Source: Tabrizicola aquatica (GTDB lineage: Bacteria; Pseudomonadota; Alphaproteobacteria; Rhodobacterales; Rhodobacteraceae). Taken from it: a DNA stretch of 64,000 nt. The translations under genes were made by a program, and so were the position numbers. This document shows positions 16,853-25,137 of this stretch, piece by piece (position 1 is the stretch's first letter; each line of letters opens with the position of its first letter). The notes beneath the pieces are model-generated. The model did not search any database. It had not been told where the DNA came from and worked only from the letters and a program-made list of their open reading frames with translations. The stretch is from NCBI RefSeq assembly GCF_002900975.1, contig NZ_PJON01000001.1:558001-622000 (forward strand), in the 5' to 3' direction.

Positions 16853-17944
16853 TCATTCGGCTGCGGCGGGGCGCATCATGCCCGGCACGTATTGGTGGAA
16901 GTCCTCGCGGTAGGGTTTGGCGGTGGGCGGCAGGTCGCGTTTCAGGAAGTAATCCTCGTTCAGAAGCTGGCGCTTCAGCGCGGGCCACATCTCGCGGAAG
17001 GCTTCGGCGATGGAGCGATTGGGCGGCGGCAGGTCGGCCTTGATGACCTCATGCAGCCGGGGCAGGGCGTGGTAGGGCACCATCGGGAACATATGGTGTT
17101 CGACGTGGTAGTTCATGTTCCAGTAGATGAAGCGGCTGATCGGGTTCATCAGGACGGTGCGGCTGTTCAGCCGGTGGTCGATGACATTGTCGGCCAGGCC
17201 GCCGTGCTGCAAAAGCCCGGTCATCACATGGTGCCAGGCGCCATACAGACGGGGCAGGCCAATGACCATCAGCGGCAGGATCGAGCCCAGGGCGACGGCC
17301 AGGCCAAGGGTGGCCAGATAGATCGTCAGATGGATCAGGGCAACGCGCTGCACCTTGCCCCATTCGCTTTCGGGGACGAAGGTGCGCTCTTCCGCCGTGG
17401 GGCCGGATACCGCGTTGCGGATCAGGGTGGGGAAGAATTTCAGCACGTCGAGGATGCCGAAGAAGTTGAGGATCAGTTTGGCCAGTTCCGGCGGGCGCAT
17501 CACGGCGATTTCCGGGTCGCGGCCCACAAGGTAGGTCTCGGAATGGTGGCGCGCATGGCTCCAGCGCCAGGTGGCCGAGTTGCGCATGATCATGAAGCTG
17601 GCGATCTGGTAGACCCAGTTGTTCATCCAGGGCGTCTTGAAGGCGGTGCCGTGGCTGCATTCGTGCCAGCGCGAGTCGGAGGCCGAGCCGTAGAGGACGC
17701 CATACGCCAGCCAGAACGGTGCCGACCACCAGCTGGGCCAAAGCGCGATACCGATGCCCGCAAGCAGGATCATGCTGCCGTACAAGAGGATCGTGTCGCG
17801 GATCGCCGGGCCGTCGCTGCGGGCCATGAGATCCTTCATCACCTTGCGCGGCACCTCGGTATGATACCATTCGGCCGCCGTAAGTCCGCTGTCCACCGCG
17901 CGCTTTGCATCGGCGCCAAACGGGCTGTAGTCGCGTTTGCCCAT
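16853..17944 (-). CDS. mocD: MocD-like membrane di-iron oxygenase (fatty acid desaturase superfamily)
   Basis: This is a 363-aa integral membrane non-haem di-iron enzyme. Three histidine boxes are visible: HECSH (94-98), HARHH (130-134) and HVEHH (280-284), with an additional WHHVMTGLLQH segment at 238-248. Hydrophobic spans lie near residues 51-90, 105-122 and 200-232. The ATG at 17944 has GGGGAGG six bases upstream; an earlier in-frame ATG at 18052 would run into the LacI promoter region. It is first in a tight operon with a Rieske ferredoxin, as MocD is in rhizobia, where it takes part in O-demethylation of rhizopine. A plain lipid desaturase is the alternative. Confidence 0.8.
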   Translation of the reverse strand: MGKRDYSPFGADAKRAVDSGLTAAEWYHTEVPRKVMKDLMARSDGPAIRDTILLYGSMILLAGIGIALWPSWWSAPFWLAYGVLYGSASDSRWHECSHGTAFKTPWMNNWVYQIASFMIMRNSATWRWSHARHHSETYLVGRDPEIAVMRPPELAKLILNFFGILDVLKFFPTLIRNAVSGPTAEERTFVPESEWGKVQRVALIHLTIYLATLGLAVALGSILPLMVIGLPRLYGAWHHVMTGLLQHGGLADNVIDHRLNSRTVLMNPISRFIYWNMNYHVEHHMFPMVPYHALPRLHEVIKADLPPPNRSIAEAFREMWPALKRQLLNEDYFLKRDLPPTAKPYREDFHQYVPGMMRPAAAE

Positions 17945-18087
17945 GTTTGCCTCCCCATCCCAGGGCGCAGGTCGCGCCGCTGTTGACTGGATAGGGCGGG
18001 GGGTGGCCATTCTCCAAGAGAGGCGCTTGTGGGTTTCGTCAGACTGCATCATGCTTGCAGGGCAGTATGATGGGATTTCGGCAAGAC

Positions 18088-19119
18088 ATGGCCAATCGAC
18101 CGACGATCCATGATGTGGCCCGCGAGGCCGGGGTATCGACCGCGACAGTGGACCGTGTCCTGAACGGGCGTGAGCGGGTGCGCGAGGATACCGCGCGGCG
18201 GGTCTATGACGCTGCGCGTCTGATCGGCTATCACGCGGCCCCGCTGATCGGGCAGCGGGTGCAGGCCGAACTGCCGCGCCTGCGGCTGGGTCTGGTCCTG
18301 CACAAGGAGCGGCAGTCCTTCTACCAGGCCTTCAAGTCCGAGGCCGAGCGCGCGGTGGCGCGGGCGGTTGGGGTGCGCGTCTCGCTGCAGGTGGGGTTCG
18401 CCGCGTCGCAATCGCCCAAGGATTTCACCAGCCTGATGGAGGGGATGGCGGGCCGCGTCGATGCGATTGCCGCAACGGCGGTGACCCATCCCGAAGTGAC
18501 GGAAGCGGTGATGCGGCTGAACGCCAAGGGGGTGCCGTGCTTTTCGCTTCTGAACGACTTTGGTCAGGGGGTGCGGCAAAACTATCTGGGACTCAATAAC
18601 TTGAAGGTCGGGCGGATCGCGGCGCACATGATGGCGACAGCCTCGCACCAGGCCGGGAAGATCGCCGTCTTTGTTGGCGGCTACCGTTGGCACGGCCATG
18701 AACTGCGGGAAACCGGGGTGCGCAGCTATTTCCGCGAACATGCGCCGCAGTTCCAGATCCTGGATACGCTGATCAACCTGGAAACCCGGCAGTTGACCTA
18801 TGAGGCGACGCTGGATCTGTTGGGCCGCCATCCGGACCTGCGGGGAATCTACTGTGCTGGCGGCGGCATGGAGGGGGCAATCGCCGCCGTCCGCGAGGCG
18901 CGCGCGCCGGGGCAGGTGGCGCTGGTGGTCAACGAGTTGACGCCGGAAAGCCGCGCCGCCCTGATCAGCCGGCATGTGACAATGGTGATCGGCACGCCGC
19001 TGCAACGGCTGTGCGACGATCTGATCACCCTGGCGTCCGAGGCGGTCAACGGCGGGATGACGGCCGTGCAGGGCCAGCACTTCCTGCCGCCGGACCTTTA
19101 CCTGCCCGAGTCTGTTTGA
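18088..19119 (+). CDS. LacI family transcriptional regulator
   Basis: The 343-aa protein has the LacI helix-turn-helix and hinge at its N-terminus (PTIHDVAREAGVSTATVDRV, then LNGRERVRE) followed by a periplasmic-binding-protein-like effector domain. I start it at the ATG at 18088, which places the HTH at residue 5 as in the family; an ATG at 18067 is possible. It is divergent from the mocD-like operon, separated by about 140 bp, and lies directly upstream of the isomerase and importer genes. It probably controls both sides in response to the imported cyclitol. A fitting operator is at 20059-20074. Confidence 0.9.
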   Translation: MANRPTIHDVAREAGVSTATVDRVLNGRERVREDTARRVYDAARLIGYHAAPLIGQRVQAELPRLRLGLVLHKERQSFYQAFKSEAERAVARAVGVRVSLQVGFAASQSPKDFTSLMEGMAGRVDAIAATAVTHPEVTEAVMRLNAKGVPCFSLLNDFGQGVRQNYLGLNNLKVGRIAAHMMATASHQAGKIAVFVGGYRWHGHELRETGVRSYFREHAPQFQILDTLINLETRQLTYEATLDLLGRHPDLRGIYCAGGGMEGAIAAVREARAPGQVALVVNELTPESRAALISRHVTMVIGTPLQRLCDDLITLASEAVNGGMTAVQGQHFLPPDLYLPESV

Positions 19120-19245
19120 TGAAATAACATCAGACCGCTGACCATCATTTCGTCAGGGATGATGGGATTGGCCCGCGACGGATTGACGCGAACTTCCCGC
19201 CCGCCGATGGTCCGGCCACCAGGAATGCAGGGTGGGAGGCCCGGG

Positions 19246-20052
19246 ATGATCCAGTTCGCATTGAACCACATGACGGTGGCACGGCTGTCGTTCCGCGAGC
19301 TTGTCGCGCTGTCGAAGCAACTGGGCTGCATCGGGGTCGAGCTGCGCAACGACCTGCCCCAGCCCTTGTTCGACGGAACGGACCCGGCCGAGGCGGGGGC
19401 TTTCCTGCGCTCGCAGGGGCTGCGGCTGCTGGCGGTGGCCGAGGTGAAGCGGTTCAACGACTGGTCCGCGGACAAGGAAGCCGAGGCGCTGGCCCTGATG
19501 AAGATCGCCCAGGCCGCCGGGGCCGAGGCGGTCAGCCTGATCCCGCGCAACGACAACCTGGGGATGGGCAACGGCGAGCGGCAGGCGAACCTGCGGGTGG
19601 CGCTGAAGGCGCTGAAGCCGATGCTGGAGGACCACAGTCTGGTCGGCATGGTCGAGCCGCTGGGCTTTGAGGTCTGCGCGCTGCGCTACAAGGCCGAGGC
19701 CGTCGAGGGCATCGAGGCCGTCGGCGGCAAGGGCCGGTTCAAGCTGGTGCATGACACGTTCCACCACACGCTGGCCCACGGCGGGCCGCTGTTCCCCGAG
19801 CATACCGGGATCGTCCATGTCTCGGGCGTGGTCGACCAGGAGGTCGGGATCAACGACATGCGCGACCCGCACCGGGTGCTGGTGACGCCGGGCGACCGGC
19901 TGGGCAACCTGGAGCAGATCGCGGCACTGCAGGCGGCGGGCTGGAACGGGCCGGTAAGCTTTGAGGCGTTCTCGCCCGAGGTCCACGCCCTGTCGGACCC
20001 GGCCAGCGCCCTGCGGGCCAGCATGGATTACATGGCGAAGGTGCCGGCGTGA
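19246..20052 (+). CDS. Sugar phosphate isomerase/epimerase family TIM barrel (inosose isomerase-like)
   Basis: This 268-aa AP-endonuclease-2-type TIM barrel begins MIQFALNHMTVARLSFREL. Typical metal-site segments are visible, including MVEPLGFE, KLVHDTFHHTL, VHVSGVVD and VSFEAFSPEVH. This pattern fits cyclitol enzymes of the IolI/MocC kind, which isomerise inososes. The ATG at 19246 has GGGAGG upstream. It follows the LacI gene and precedes the inositol-type importer, so it probably acts on the imported cyclitol after oxidation. Assignment to inosose rather than a ketose substrate is inference. Confidence 0.75.
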   Translation: MIQFALNHMTVARLSFRELVALSKQLGCIGVELRNDLPQPLFDGTDPAEAGAFLRSQGLRLLAVAEVKRFNDWSADKEAEALALMKIAQAAGAEAVSLIPRNDNLGMGNGERQANLRVALKALKPMLEDHSLVGMVEPLGFEVCALRYKAEAVEGIEAVGGKGRFKLVHDTFHHTLAHGGPLFPEHTGIVHVSGVVDQEVGINDMRDPHRVLVTPGDRLGNLEQIAALQAAGWNGPVSFEAFSPEVHALSDPASALRASMDYMAKVPA

Positions 20053-20058
20053 CCTTGT

Positions 20059-20074
20059 TTGCAACCGGTTGCAA
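20059..20074. promoter_or_regulatory. LacI-type operator palindrome
   Basis: TTGCAACCGGTTGCAA is a perfect 16-bp palindrome with a central CG, the form bound by LacI family repressors. It lies seven bases after the isomerase stop and 134 bp before the binding-protein ATG, upstream of a plausible promoter. The nearby LacI protein is the obvious candidate to bind it. Confidence 0.65.
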
Positions 20075-20161
20075 GAATCGGTTGACCGGGGGGAGTCGGC
20101 GGCTCAGTCTGGACTGACGAAGGGCCGCGGCGCGCAGGGAGGCGGGTTGCGGCATGCAGAA

Positions 20162-20191
20162 TTGAACCGCTGTAGTGGACGGCGGACAATA
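20162..20191 (+). promoter_or_regulatory. Putative sigma-70-type promoter for the importer operon
   Basis: TTGAAC (20162-20167) and ACAATA (20186-20191) are separated by 18 bp and lie just ahead of a strong GGGAGGA ribosome site and the ATG at 20208. The fit to consensus is reasonable but unproven. Confidence 0.4.
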
Positions 20192-20207
20192 ACGGGAGGA
20201 GTGACCC

Positions 20208-21149
20208 ATGAAGAAAACCCTTATCGCCGCAGGCTTTGCCTCGCTGCTTGGGACCACCGCGATGGCGGAAGGTATCGGCGTTTCGATGGCGCTGTTCGAC
20301 GACAACTTCCTGACCGTCCTGCGCAACGGCATTCAGGAGCAGGCCGATGCGGCCGGTCTGTCGGTGCAGATCGAAGATGCGCAGAACGACGTTGCCAAGC
20401 AGCTGGACCAGATCAACAACTTCATCGCGAGCGGAGTTGACGCGATCATCGTGAACCCGGTCGACACCTCGGCCACCCAGGCGATGTCGGACGCCGCTGC
20501 CGCCGCTGGTGTGCCGCTGGTATACGTGAACCGCCAGCCGATCAACGTCGACACGCTGCCCGACAACCAGGCGTTCGTCGCGTCGAACGAAAGCGAGTCC
20601 TCGCGTCAGGGTTTCATCGAGCAGTGCAACCAGTGGAAAGCCGCCGGCAAGGAAGAAGTCAGCGTCTACGTCATGCAGGGCGAGTTGTCGAACCAGGCCG
20701 CCGTGCAGCGCACGCAGAACTACTATGACGTGATGGAAGCCGGCGAATGCGCGGTGAAGGTCACCGTGATCGACCAGCAGACCGCCAACTGGAGCCGTGA
20801 CCAGGCCCAGTCGCTGATGACCAACTGGCTTTCGACCGGCGCGGCCTTCGACGGCGTGCTGGCCAACAACGACGAGATGGCCCTGGGCGCGATCCAGGCG
20901 ATCAAGGCGGCCGGCATCGGCATGGACGCGGTCATCGTGTCGGGCGTCGATGCGACCCAGGACGCTCTGGCCTCGATGCAGGCCGGGGAACTCGACATCA
21001 CCGTGTTCCAGAACGCGGCGGCCCAGGGCGGCGGCGCGCTGGATGCGGCCGTCAAGCTGGCCGCAGGCGAGGCGGTTGACCAGAAGGTCTATGTCCCGTT
21101 CGAACTGGTGACCCCGGCGAACATCGACGGCTACCTGTCGAAGAACTAA
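20208..21149 (+). CDS. ABC transporter substrate-binding protein, inositol/ribose type (IbpA/MocB-like)
   Basis: This 313-aa periplasmic binding protein has a signal peptide (cleavage near TTAMA-EG, residue 21). The CUT2-type motifs are visible: MALFDDNFLTVLRNGI, VDAIIVNPVDTSATQAM, PLVYVNRQP, ANNDEMALGAIQAIK and IVSGVDATQDAL. The NPVDTSA segment and the adjacent iolG gene favour myo-inositol or a derivative as the ligand, as in Caulobacter IbpA and rhizobial MocB. It heads the importer operon and is followed by a hairpin that would leave it more abundant than the permease. Confidence 0.85.
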   Translation: MKKTLIAAGFASLLGTTAMAEGIGVSMALFDDNFLTVLRNGIQEQADAAGLSVQIEDAQNDVAKQLDQINNFIASGVDAIIVNPVDTSATQAMSDAAAAAGVPLVYVNRQPINVDTLPDNQAFVASNESESSRQGFIEQCNQWKAAGKEEVSVYVMQGELSNQAAVQRTQNYYDVMEAGECAVKVTVIDQQTANWSRDQAQSLMTNWLSTGAAFDGVLANNDEMALGAIQAIKAAGIGMDAVIVSGVDATQDALASMQAGELDITVFQNAAAQGGGALDAAVKLAAGEAVDQKVYVPFELVTPANIDGYLSKN

Positions 21150-21168
21150 GCCCCTTCCGGGCACCTGT

Positions 21169-21198
21169 GGGGCGGCTGGCAACGGTCGCCCCGTTTTT
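21169..21198 (+). terminator. Attenuating terminator after the binding-protein gene
   Basis: A GGGGCG...CGCCCC stem followed by five T residues lies 20-50 bp after the binding-protein stop and before the permease start. Partial termination here is common in ABC operons and raises the ratio of binding protein to permease. Confidence 0.65.
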
Positions 21199-21257
21199 GC
21201 TGGTGCGGGCAAGGCACCGGGCAGGCTGAAAATCGCATATTTGGGAGGGAAGGCGAC

Positions 21258-22370
21258 GTGGCAGAAGCAACGCATGGCCTTGGCGGCTTGAAATACGATC
21301 CGGCAAAGCGGACCCGAGCGCCGGAGTGGAACGTGTTCGGTGCCTTGGTCCTGATCGTCGTGATCTTCGAGATCCTGAACCGGATGCAGGGCGGATCGTT
21401 CCTCTTCAACATGCGCGACAATGTCGACGCGATCTTCAACCAGCAGCGGCTGGACATCATGATCCTGCAGGTGGCGATCATAGGGATCATCGCGCTGGGG
21501 GTGACGCAGGTCATCATCATCGGCGGGATCGACCTGTCGTCGGGGTCCGTCGTGGGTGCTACGGCGATGGTGACGATGAGCTTTGCCCAGACGGCGATGG
21601 TCAACGGCAACCCGAACCCGAAGGCGATCTTCGGCGACTGGGCGATGGACCTGCCGGTGATCGTGCCCATTGCGATTGGCCTGGCCTGCGGGCTTTTGGC
21701 CGGACTTATCAACGGCGTGCTGGTGGCTTACACCAAGATCCCGCCCTTCATCGCCACGCTGGGCGTGATGGTCAGCGCACGCGGCGTGGCGCGCTGGTGG
21801 TCCAACGGTCAGCCGGTCAGCTTTCCGACCGAAACCTATGGGACGCTGGCGAACGGTGATCTGCTGGGCGGGATGACATTCGGCCTTCTGTCCTGGCCGG
21901 GCCAGAACCCGGCCGTGGTCTTTGTCCTGCTGGCGATCCTGTTCCACGTCATCATGACCTACACGCTGTATGGCAAGCGCAGCTATGCCATCGGGTCCAA
22001 CGAGGCGGCGGCCCGGATGTCGGGGATCAACGTCGACCGTCACAAGGTGCTGGTCTATGCGATGGCGGGCCTGCTTGCGGCTGTCGCGGCGGTGCTGCTG
22101 ACCTCGAAGAACCTGACGGCGCAAGCCGGGATGGGGGTGATGTACGAACTGGACGCCATCGCGATGGCGGTGATCGGGGGCGTCTCATTGGCCGGGGGTC
22201 GGGGGTCGATCCTTGGGACGGTCTTGGGCGCGGCGATCTTTTCGGTGATCATCTCGGGCTTCACCTCGATCAAGCTGGACGCCTATTACCAGGAGATGGT
22301 CAAGGGCGCGATCATTGTCGGTGCGGTGGTCTTGGACCAGTGGCGTCAACGCAAACGGACCCGGGGGTAA
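21258..22370 (+). CDS. ABC transporter permease (inositol/ribose CUT2 type)
   Basis: The product (370 aa) is a polytopic inner-membrane permease of the RbsC/IatP family with about ten spans. A long N-terminal cytosolic segment (1-30) precedes the first. The signature GGIDLSSGSVVGATAM (about residues 91-106) and GRGSILGTVLGAAIFSV near the C-terminus are typical. The start is a GTG at 21258 with GGAGGGA seven bases upstream. It is followed closely by the ATPase gene. Confidence 0.9.
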   Translation: MAEATHGLGGLKYDPAKRTRAPEWNVFGALVLIVVIFEILNRMQGGSFLFNMRDNVDAIFNQQRLDIMILQVAIIGIIALGVTQVIIIGGIDLSSGSVVGATAMVTMSFAQTAMVNGNPNPKAIFGDWAMDLPVIVPIAIGLACGLLAGLINGVLVAYTKIPPFIATLGVMVSARGVARWWSNGQPVSFPTETYGTLANGDLLGGMTFGLLSWPGQNPAVVFVLLAILFHVIMTYTLYGKRSYAIGSNEAAARMSGINVDRHKVLVYAMAGLLAAVAAVLLTSKNLTAQAGMGVMYELDAIAMAVIGGVSLAGGRGSILGTVLGAAIFSVIISGFTSIKLDAYYQEMVKGAIIVGAVVLDQWRQRKRTRG

Positions 22371-22375
22371 GGGCA

Positions 22376-23140
22376 ATGAGCAAGATCATTCTGGAAACCC
22401 GTGGCCTGACCAAGCACTACGGCGGCGTGCATGCGCTGGACGATGCGAACTTCATCCTGCACGAGGGCGAGCATGTCGCCGTCGTGGGCGACAACGGGGC
22501 GGGGAAATCGACCTTTGTCCGTCAGGTGACGGCGGTCGAGCAGCGCACCAGCGGCGAGGTAATTTTTGACGGCCAGCCGGTGCAGTTCGCCGGCCCGCTG
22601 GAGGCGCGGCAGGCCGGGATCGAGACGGTGTTCCAGACGCTGGCGCTGGCTGACGACCTGGACGTGCCGTCGAACCTCTTCCTGGGGCGCGAGCTGTTCA
22701 AGTTCAGGCTGGGGCCGTTTTCCTGGCTGGACCGCAAGACGATGCGCGAGCGGACGATGGAAGCCTTGGCGACCACGGCGGTCAAGATCCCCAACGTCGA
22801 CAACCCGATCCGCAACATGTCAGGCGGGCAGCGGCAGTGTGTGTCCATTGCGCGGACGGCGGCCTTTGCCTCGAAGCTGGTGATCATGGACGAACCCACG
22901 GCGGCGCTGGGGGTGCAGGAGACGGCTCAGGTCGAGAACATCATCCGGGGCCTGAAGGAGCGGGGCATCCCGATGATCCTGATTTCCCACAACCTGCGGC
23001 AGGTGTTCGATCTGGTGGACCGGATCGTGGTCTTTCGTCGCGGGCGGATCGTCGCCAGCTTGCGCAAGGACGAGACGGACGGCAATGACATCGTAAGCTA
23101 CATCACCGGCGTCAAAGGGGGCGCGGATGTCTATGTCTGA
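22376..23140 (+). CDS. Sugar ABC transporter ATP-binding protein (single-domain CUT2 type)
   Basis: This 254-aa ATPase energises the importer. Walker A is GDNGAGKST (39-47), the signature is NMSGGQRQCVSIART, Walker B is KLVIMDEPTAAL, and the H-loop is LISHNLRQVF. It has one nucleotide-binding domain instead of the two found in RbsA-type proteins, as in the fructose system FrcA, so it would work as a dimer. The ATG at 22376 sits six bases after the permease stop. Its 3' end overlaps the SDR gene by 14 bp. Confidence 0.9.
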   Translation: MSKIILETRGLTKHYGGVHALDDANFILHEGEHVAVVGDNGAGKSTFVRQVTAVEQRTSGEVIFDGQPVQFAGPLEARQAGIETVFQTLALADDLDVPSNLFLGRELFKFRLGPFSWLDRKTMRERTMEALATTAVKIPNVDNPIRNMSGGQRQCVSIARTAAFASKLVIMDEPTAALGVQETAQVENIIRGLKERGIPMILISHNLRQVFDLVDRIVVFRRGRIVASLRKDETDGNDIVSYITGVKGGADVYV

Positions 23141-23915
23141 CCATCGTGAGACCGTGGCCGTGATTGCCGGCGGCACCCAGGGCCTGGGCCTGGCAATCGC
23201 CGAGGCGCTGGTGGCCGATGGCTGCCGGCGGCTGGTGGTGGCCGGGCGGCGCCTGGCCGAGGGCGAGGCGGCGGTGCAGCGGCTGCGCGGCCTGGGGGCC
23301 GAGGCGCATTTCCGCCGCACCGACATGGCCGAGGTCTCGGACGCGGTGGCGCTGGTGGACGAGGGTGCGGCGCGCTTTGGTCGGGTGACCGCGCTGGTCA
23401 ATGCGGCAGCGACGACGGAACGCGGCTCGATCCTGGATTGCTCGCCCGCGGATTTCGACCGGCATATCGCGGTGAATACGCGCGGGCCGTTCTTCGCGCT
23501 GCAACGCTTTGCGCAACTGGCGGTGGAGAAGGGGCATCCGGCCGCAGCGGTGAACATCCTGTCGATGGTGGTGCATTGCGGGCAAAGCTACCTCGCGCCC
23601 TATTCCGCGTCGAAGGCGGCGCTGGCGAACATCACCAAGAATGCGGCGCAGGCGCTGCGCGGGCACCGGATCCGAGTCAACGGGATCAATTGCGGCTGGA
23701 TGGACACCCCCGGCGAGGATGAGACCCAGCGCCGCTTTCATGGCGCGCAGGATGGCTGGCTGGAGGCCGCCGAGGCGCGCCAGCCGATGGGGATGCTGGT
23801 GAAGCCGGGCCATGTCGCGGGGCTGGCCAGCTACTTGCTTTCCGATGCGTCCGGCGTGATGACCGGCGCATTGGTGGATTTCGATCAGAATGTCGCCGGG
23901 GCCTACCCGGAGTAA
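23127..23915 (+). CDS. SDR family oxidoreductase
   Basis: The product (262 aa) is a short-chain dehydrogenase. The dinucleotide motif is GGTQGLG near the N-terminus, NAAAT follows at about residue 90, and the catalytic site is the later S with YSASKAA (Y about 153, K about 157). The start overlaps the ATPase gene, either at ATG 23127 or six bases later at 23133. In this operon it probably oxidises or reduces a cyclitol or inosose intermediate. The exact substrate is not readable from sequence. Confidence 0.85.
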   Translation: MSMSDHRETVAVIAGGTQGLGLAIAEALVADGCRRLVVAGRRLAEGEAAVQRLRGLGAEAHFRRTDMAEVSDAVALVDEGAARFGRVTALVNAAATTERGSILDCSPADFDRHIAVNTRGPFFALQRFAQLAVEKGHPAAAVNILSMVVHCGQSYLAPYSASKAALANITKNAAQALRGHRIRVNGINCGWMDTPGEDETQRRFHGAQDGWLEAAEARQPMGMLVKPGHVAGLASYLLSDASGVMTGALVDFDQNVAGAYPE

Positions 23916-23924
23916 GGAGAGAAG

Positions 23925-24926
23925 ATGACGATCAGGTTCGGGCTTCTGGGTGCAGGGCGCATCGGGAAGGTTCATGCGAAGGCGGTGACGGGCAACCCGG
24001 CCGCAAAGCTGGTGGCAGTGTCCGATGCGATGCCGGCCGCGGCCCAGGCGATTGCGGATCAGTATGGCTGCGACGTCCGGACCATCGACGCCATCTGCGC
24101 GGCCAAGGATATTGACGCGGTGGTGATCTGCACGCCGACCGACACCCACGCCGACCTGATCGAGCAGTTCGTTAAGGCCGGCAAGGCGGTGTTCTGCGAA
24201 AAGCCCATCGACCTGTCGCTGGCCCGCGTGAAGCAGTGCCTGGAGGTCGTCCGCGCCCACAAGGGCACGCTGATGGTCGGCTTCAACCGCCGCTTCGACC
24301 CGCATTTCCAGGCGGTCCGGGGCGAGATCGACAAGGGGACCATCGGCGACGTGGAAATGGTGGTCATCACCAGCCGCGACCCGGGCGCGCCGCCGGTCGA
24401 CTATATCAAGCGGTCGGGGGGGATCTTCCGCGACATGACGATCCATGACTTCGACATGGCCCGGTATCTTCTGGGCGAGGAAGTCGCGGAAGTCTCGGCC
24501 ATGGCTTCGGTGCTGGTGGACCCGGCGATCGGTGCGGCAGGCGACAGCGACAGTGTGCAGGTGATGCTGCGCACGGCCACCGGCAAGATGGCGGTGATCT
24601 CGAACAGCCGCCGGGCGACATATGGCTATGACCAGCGGATTGAGGTGCATGGCTCCAAGGGGGCGGCGAGCGCCGAGAACCAGCGCCCGGTCAGCATCGA
24701 GGTTGCAACGGGCGCGGGCTATACCCGGCCGCCGCTGCATGACTTCTTCATGACCCGCTACACCGAGGCCTATGCCGCCGAAATCGCCGCTTTCATCGAC
24801 GCGATGGCGGGCAAGGCTGCGGCCAGCCCTTCCGGCGAGGATGGGCTGCTGGCGCTGGCGCTGGCCGAAGCGGCGCTGAAGTCGGTCGCCGAAGGCCGTT
24901 CCGTGAAGATGACCGAGGTTCTCTGA
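23925..24926 (+). CDS. iolG: Inositol 2-dehydrogenase
   Basis: IolG oxidises myo-inositol to 2-keto-myo-inositol using NAD+. The 333-aa protein has the Rossmann motif [17 protein letters not shown], the FCEKPIDL motif at about residue 92, and [18 protein letters not shown] with the catalytic Asp and His. This combination is characteristic of inositol dehydrogenases within the Gfo/Idh/MocA family. A ribosome site (AAGGAGAG) lies in the nine-base gap after the SDR gene. It is the last gene of the operon and the strongest single clue to the substrate class. iolB, iolC, iolD and iolE are not in the window. Confidence 0.88.
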   Translation: MTIRFGLLGAGRIGKVHAKAVTGNPAAKLVAVSDAMPAAAQAIADQYGCDVRTIDAICAAKDIDAVVICTPTDTHADLIEQFVKAGKAVFCEKPIDLSLARVKQCLEVVRAHKGTLMVGFNRRFDPHFQAVRGEIDKGTIGDVEMVVITSRDPGAPPVDYIKRSGGIFRDMTIHDFDMARYLLGEEVAEVSAMASVLVDPAIGAAGDSDSVQVMLRTATGKMAVISNSRRATYGYDQRIEVHGSKGAASAENQRPVSIEVATGAGYTRPPLHDFFMTRYTEAYAAEIAAFIDAMAGKAAASPSGEDGLLALALAEAALKSVAEGRSVKMTEVL

Positions 24927-24935
24927 CGCAGGGCA

Positions 24936-24960
24936 GGGGTGGGCGGATCGCCCACCCTAC
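24936..24960. repeat. Hairpin repeat GGTGGGCGGATCGCCCACC, copy 1
   Basis: This near-perfect palindrome, followed by CTACG, lies ten bases after the iolG stop. Related copies are at 39704-39725 and 62388-62412. Each is directly downstream of a gene, so they may act as two-way terminators. Confidence 0.7.
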
Positions 24961-25137
24961 GCCCGTGCCAAGCATGGCCGGCGCGGCATCTGCCGGGCCG
25001 GCCCAACTGCTCCATGGGGACAGGGTCGCACCAGGCGACCGCCATCCCGGCCGGACGCGCGCTGCCGGCCCTGGCCACGCTTGTCCTTCCCATGCCGGCA
25101 TGAAACGCTTGGCCCCCAGACCAAGCCGAGGCATGCC

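Noticed and set aside
18043-18066. Weak inverted repeat ACTGC/GCAGT and CTGCA/TGCAG near the LacI start
   Set aside because: The arms are only five bases, the spacing differs from LacI operators, and they do not resemble the perfect palindrome at 20059.
20028-22124. A 698-codon minus-strand frame
   Set aside because: It is antisense to the importer genes, which have clear family motifs on the plus strand.
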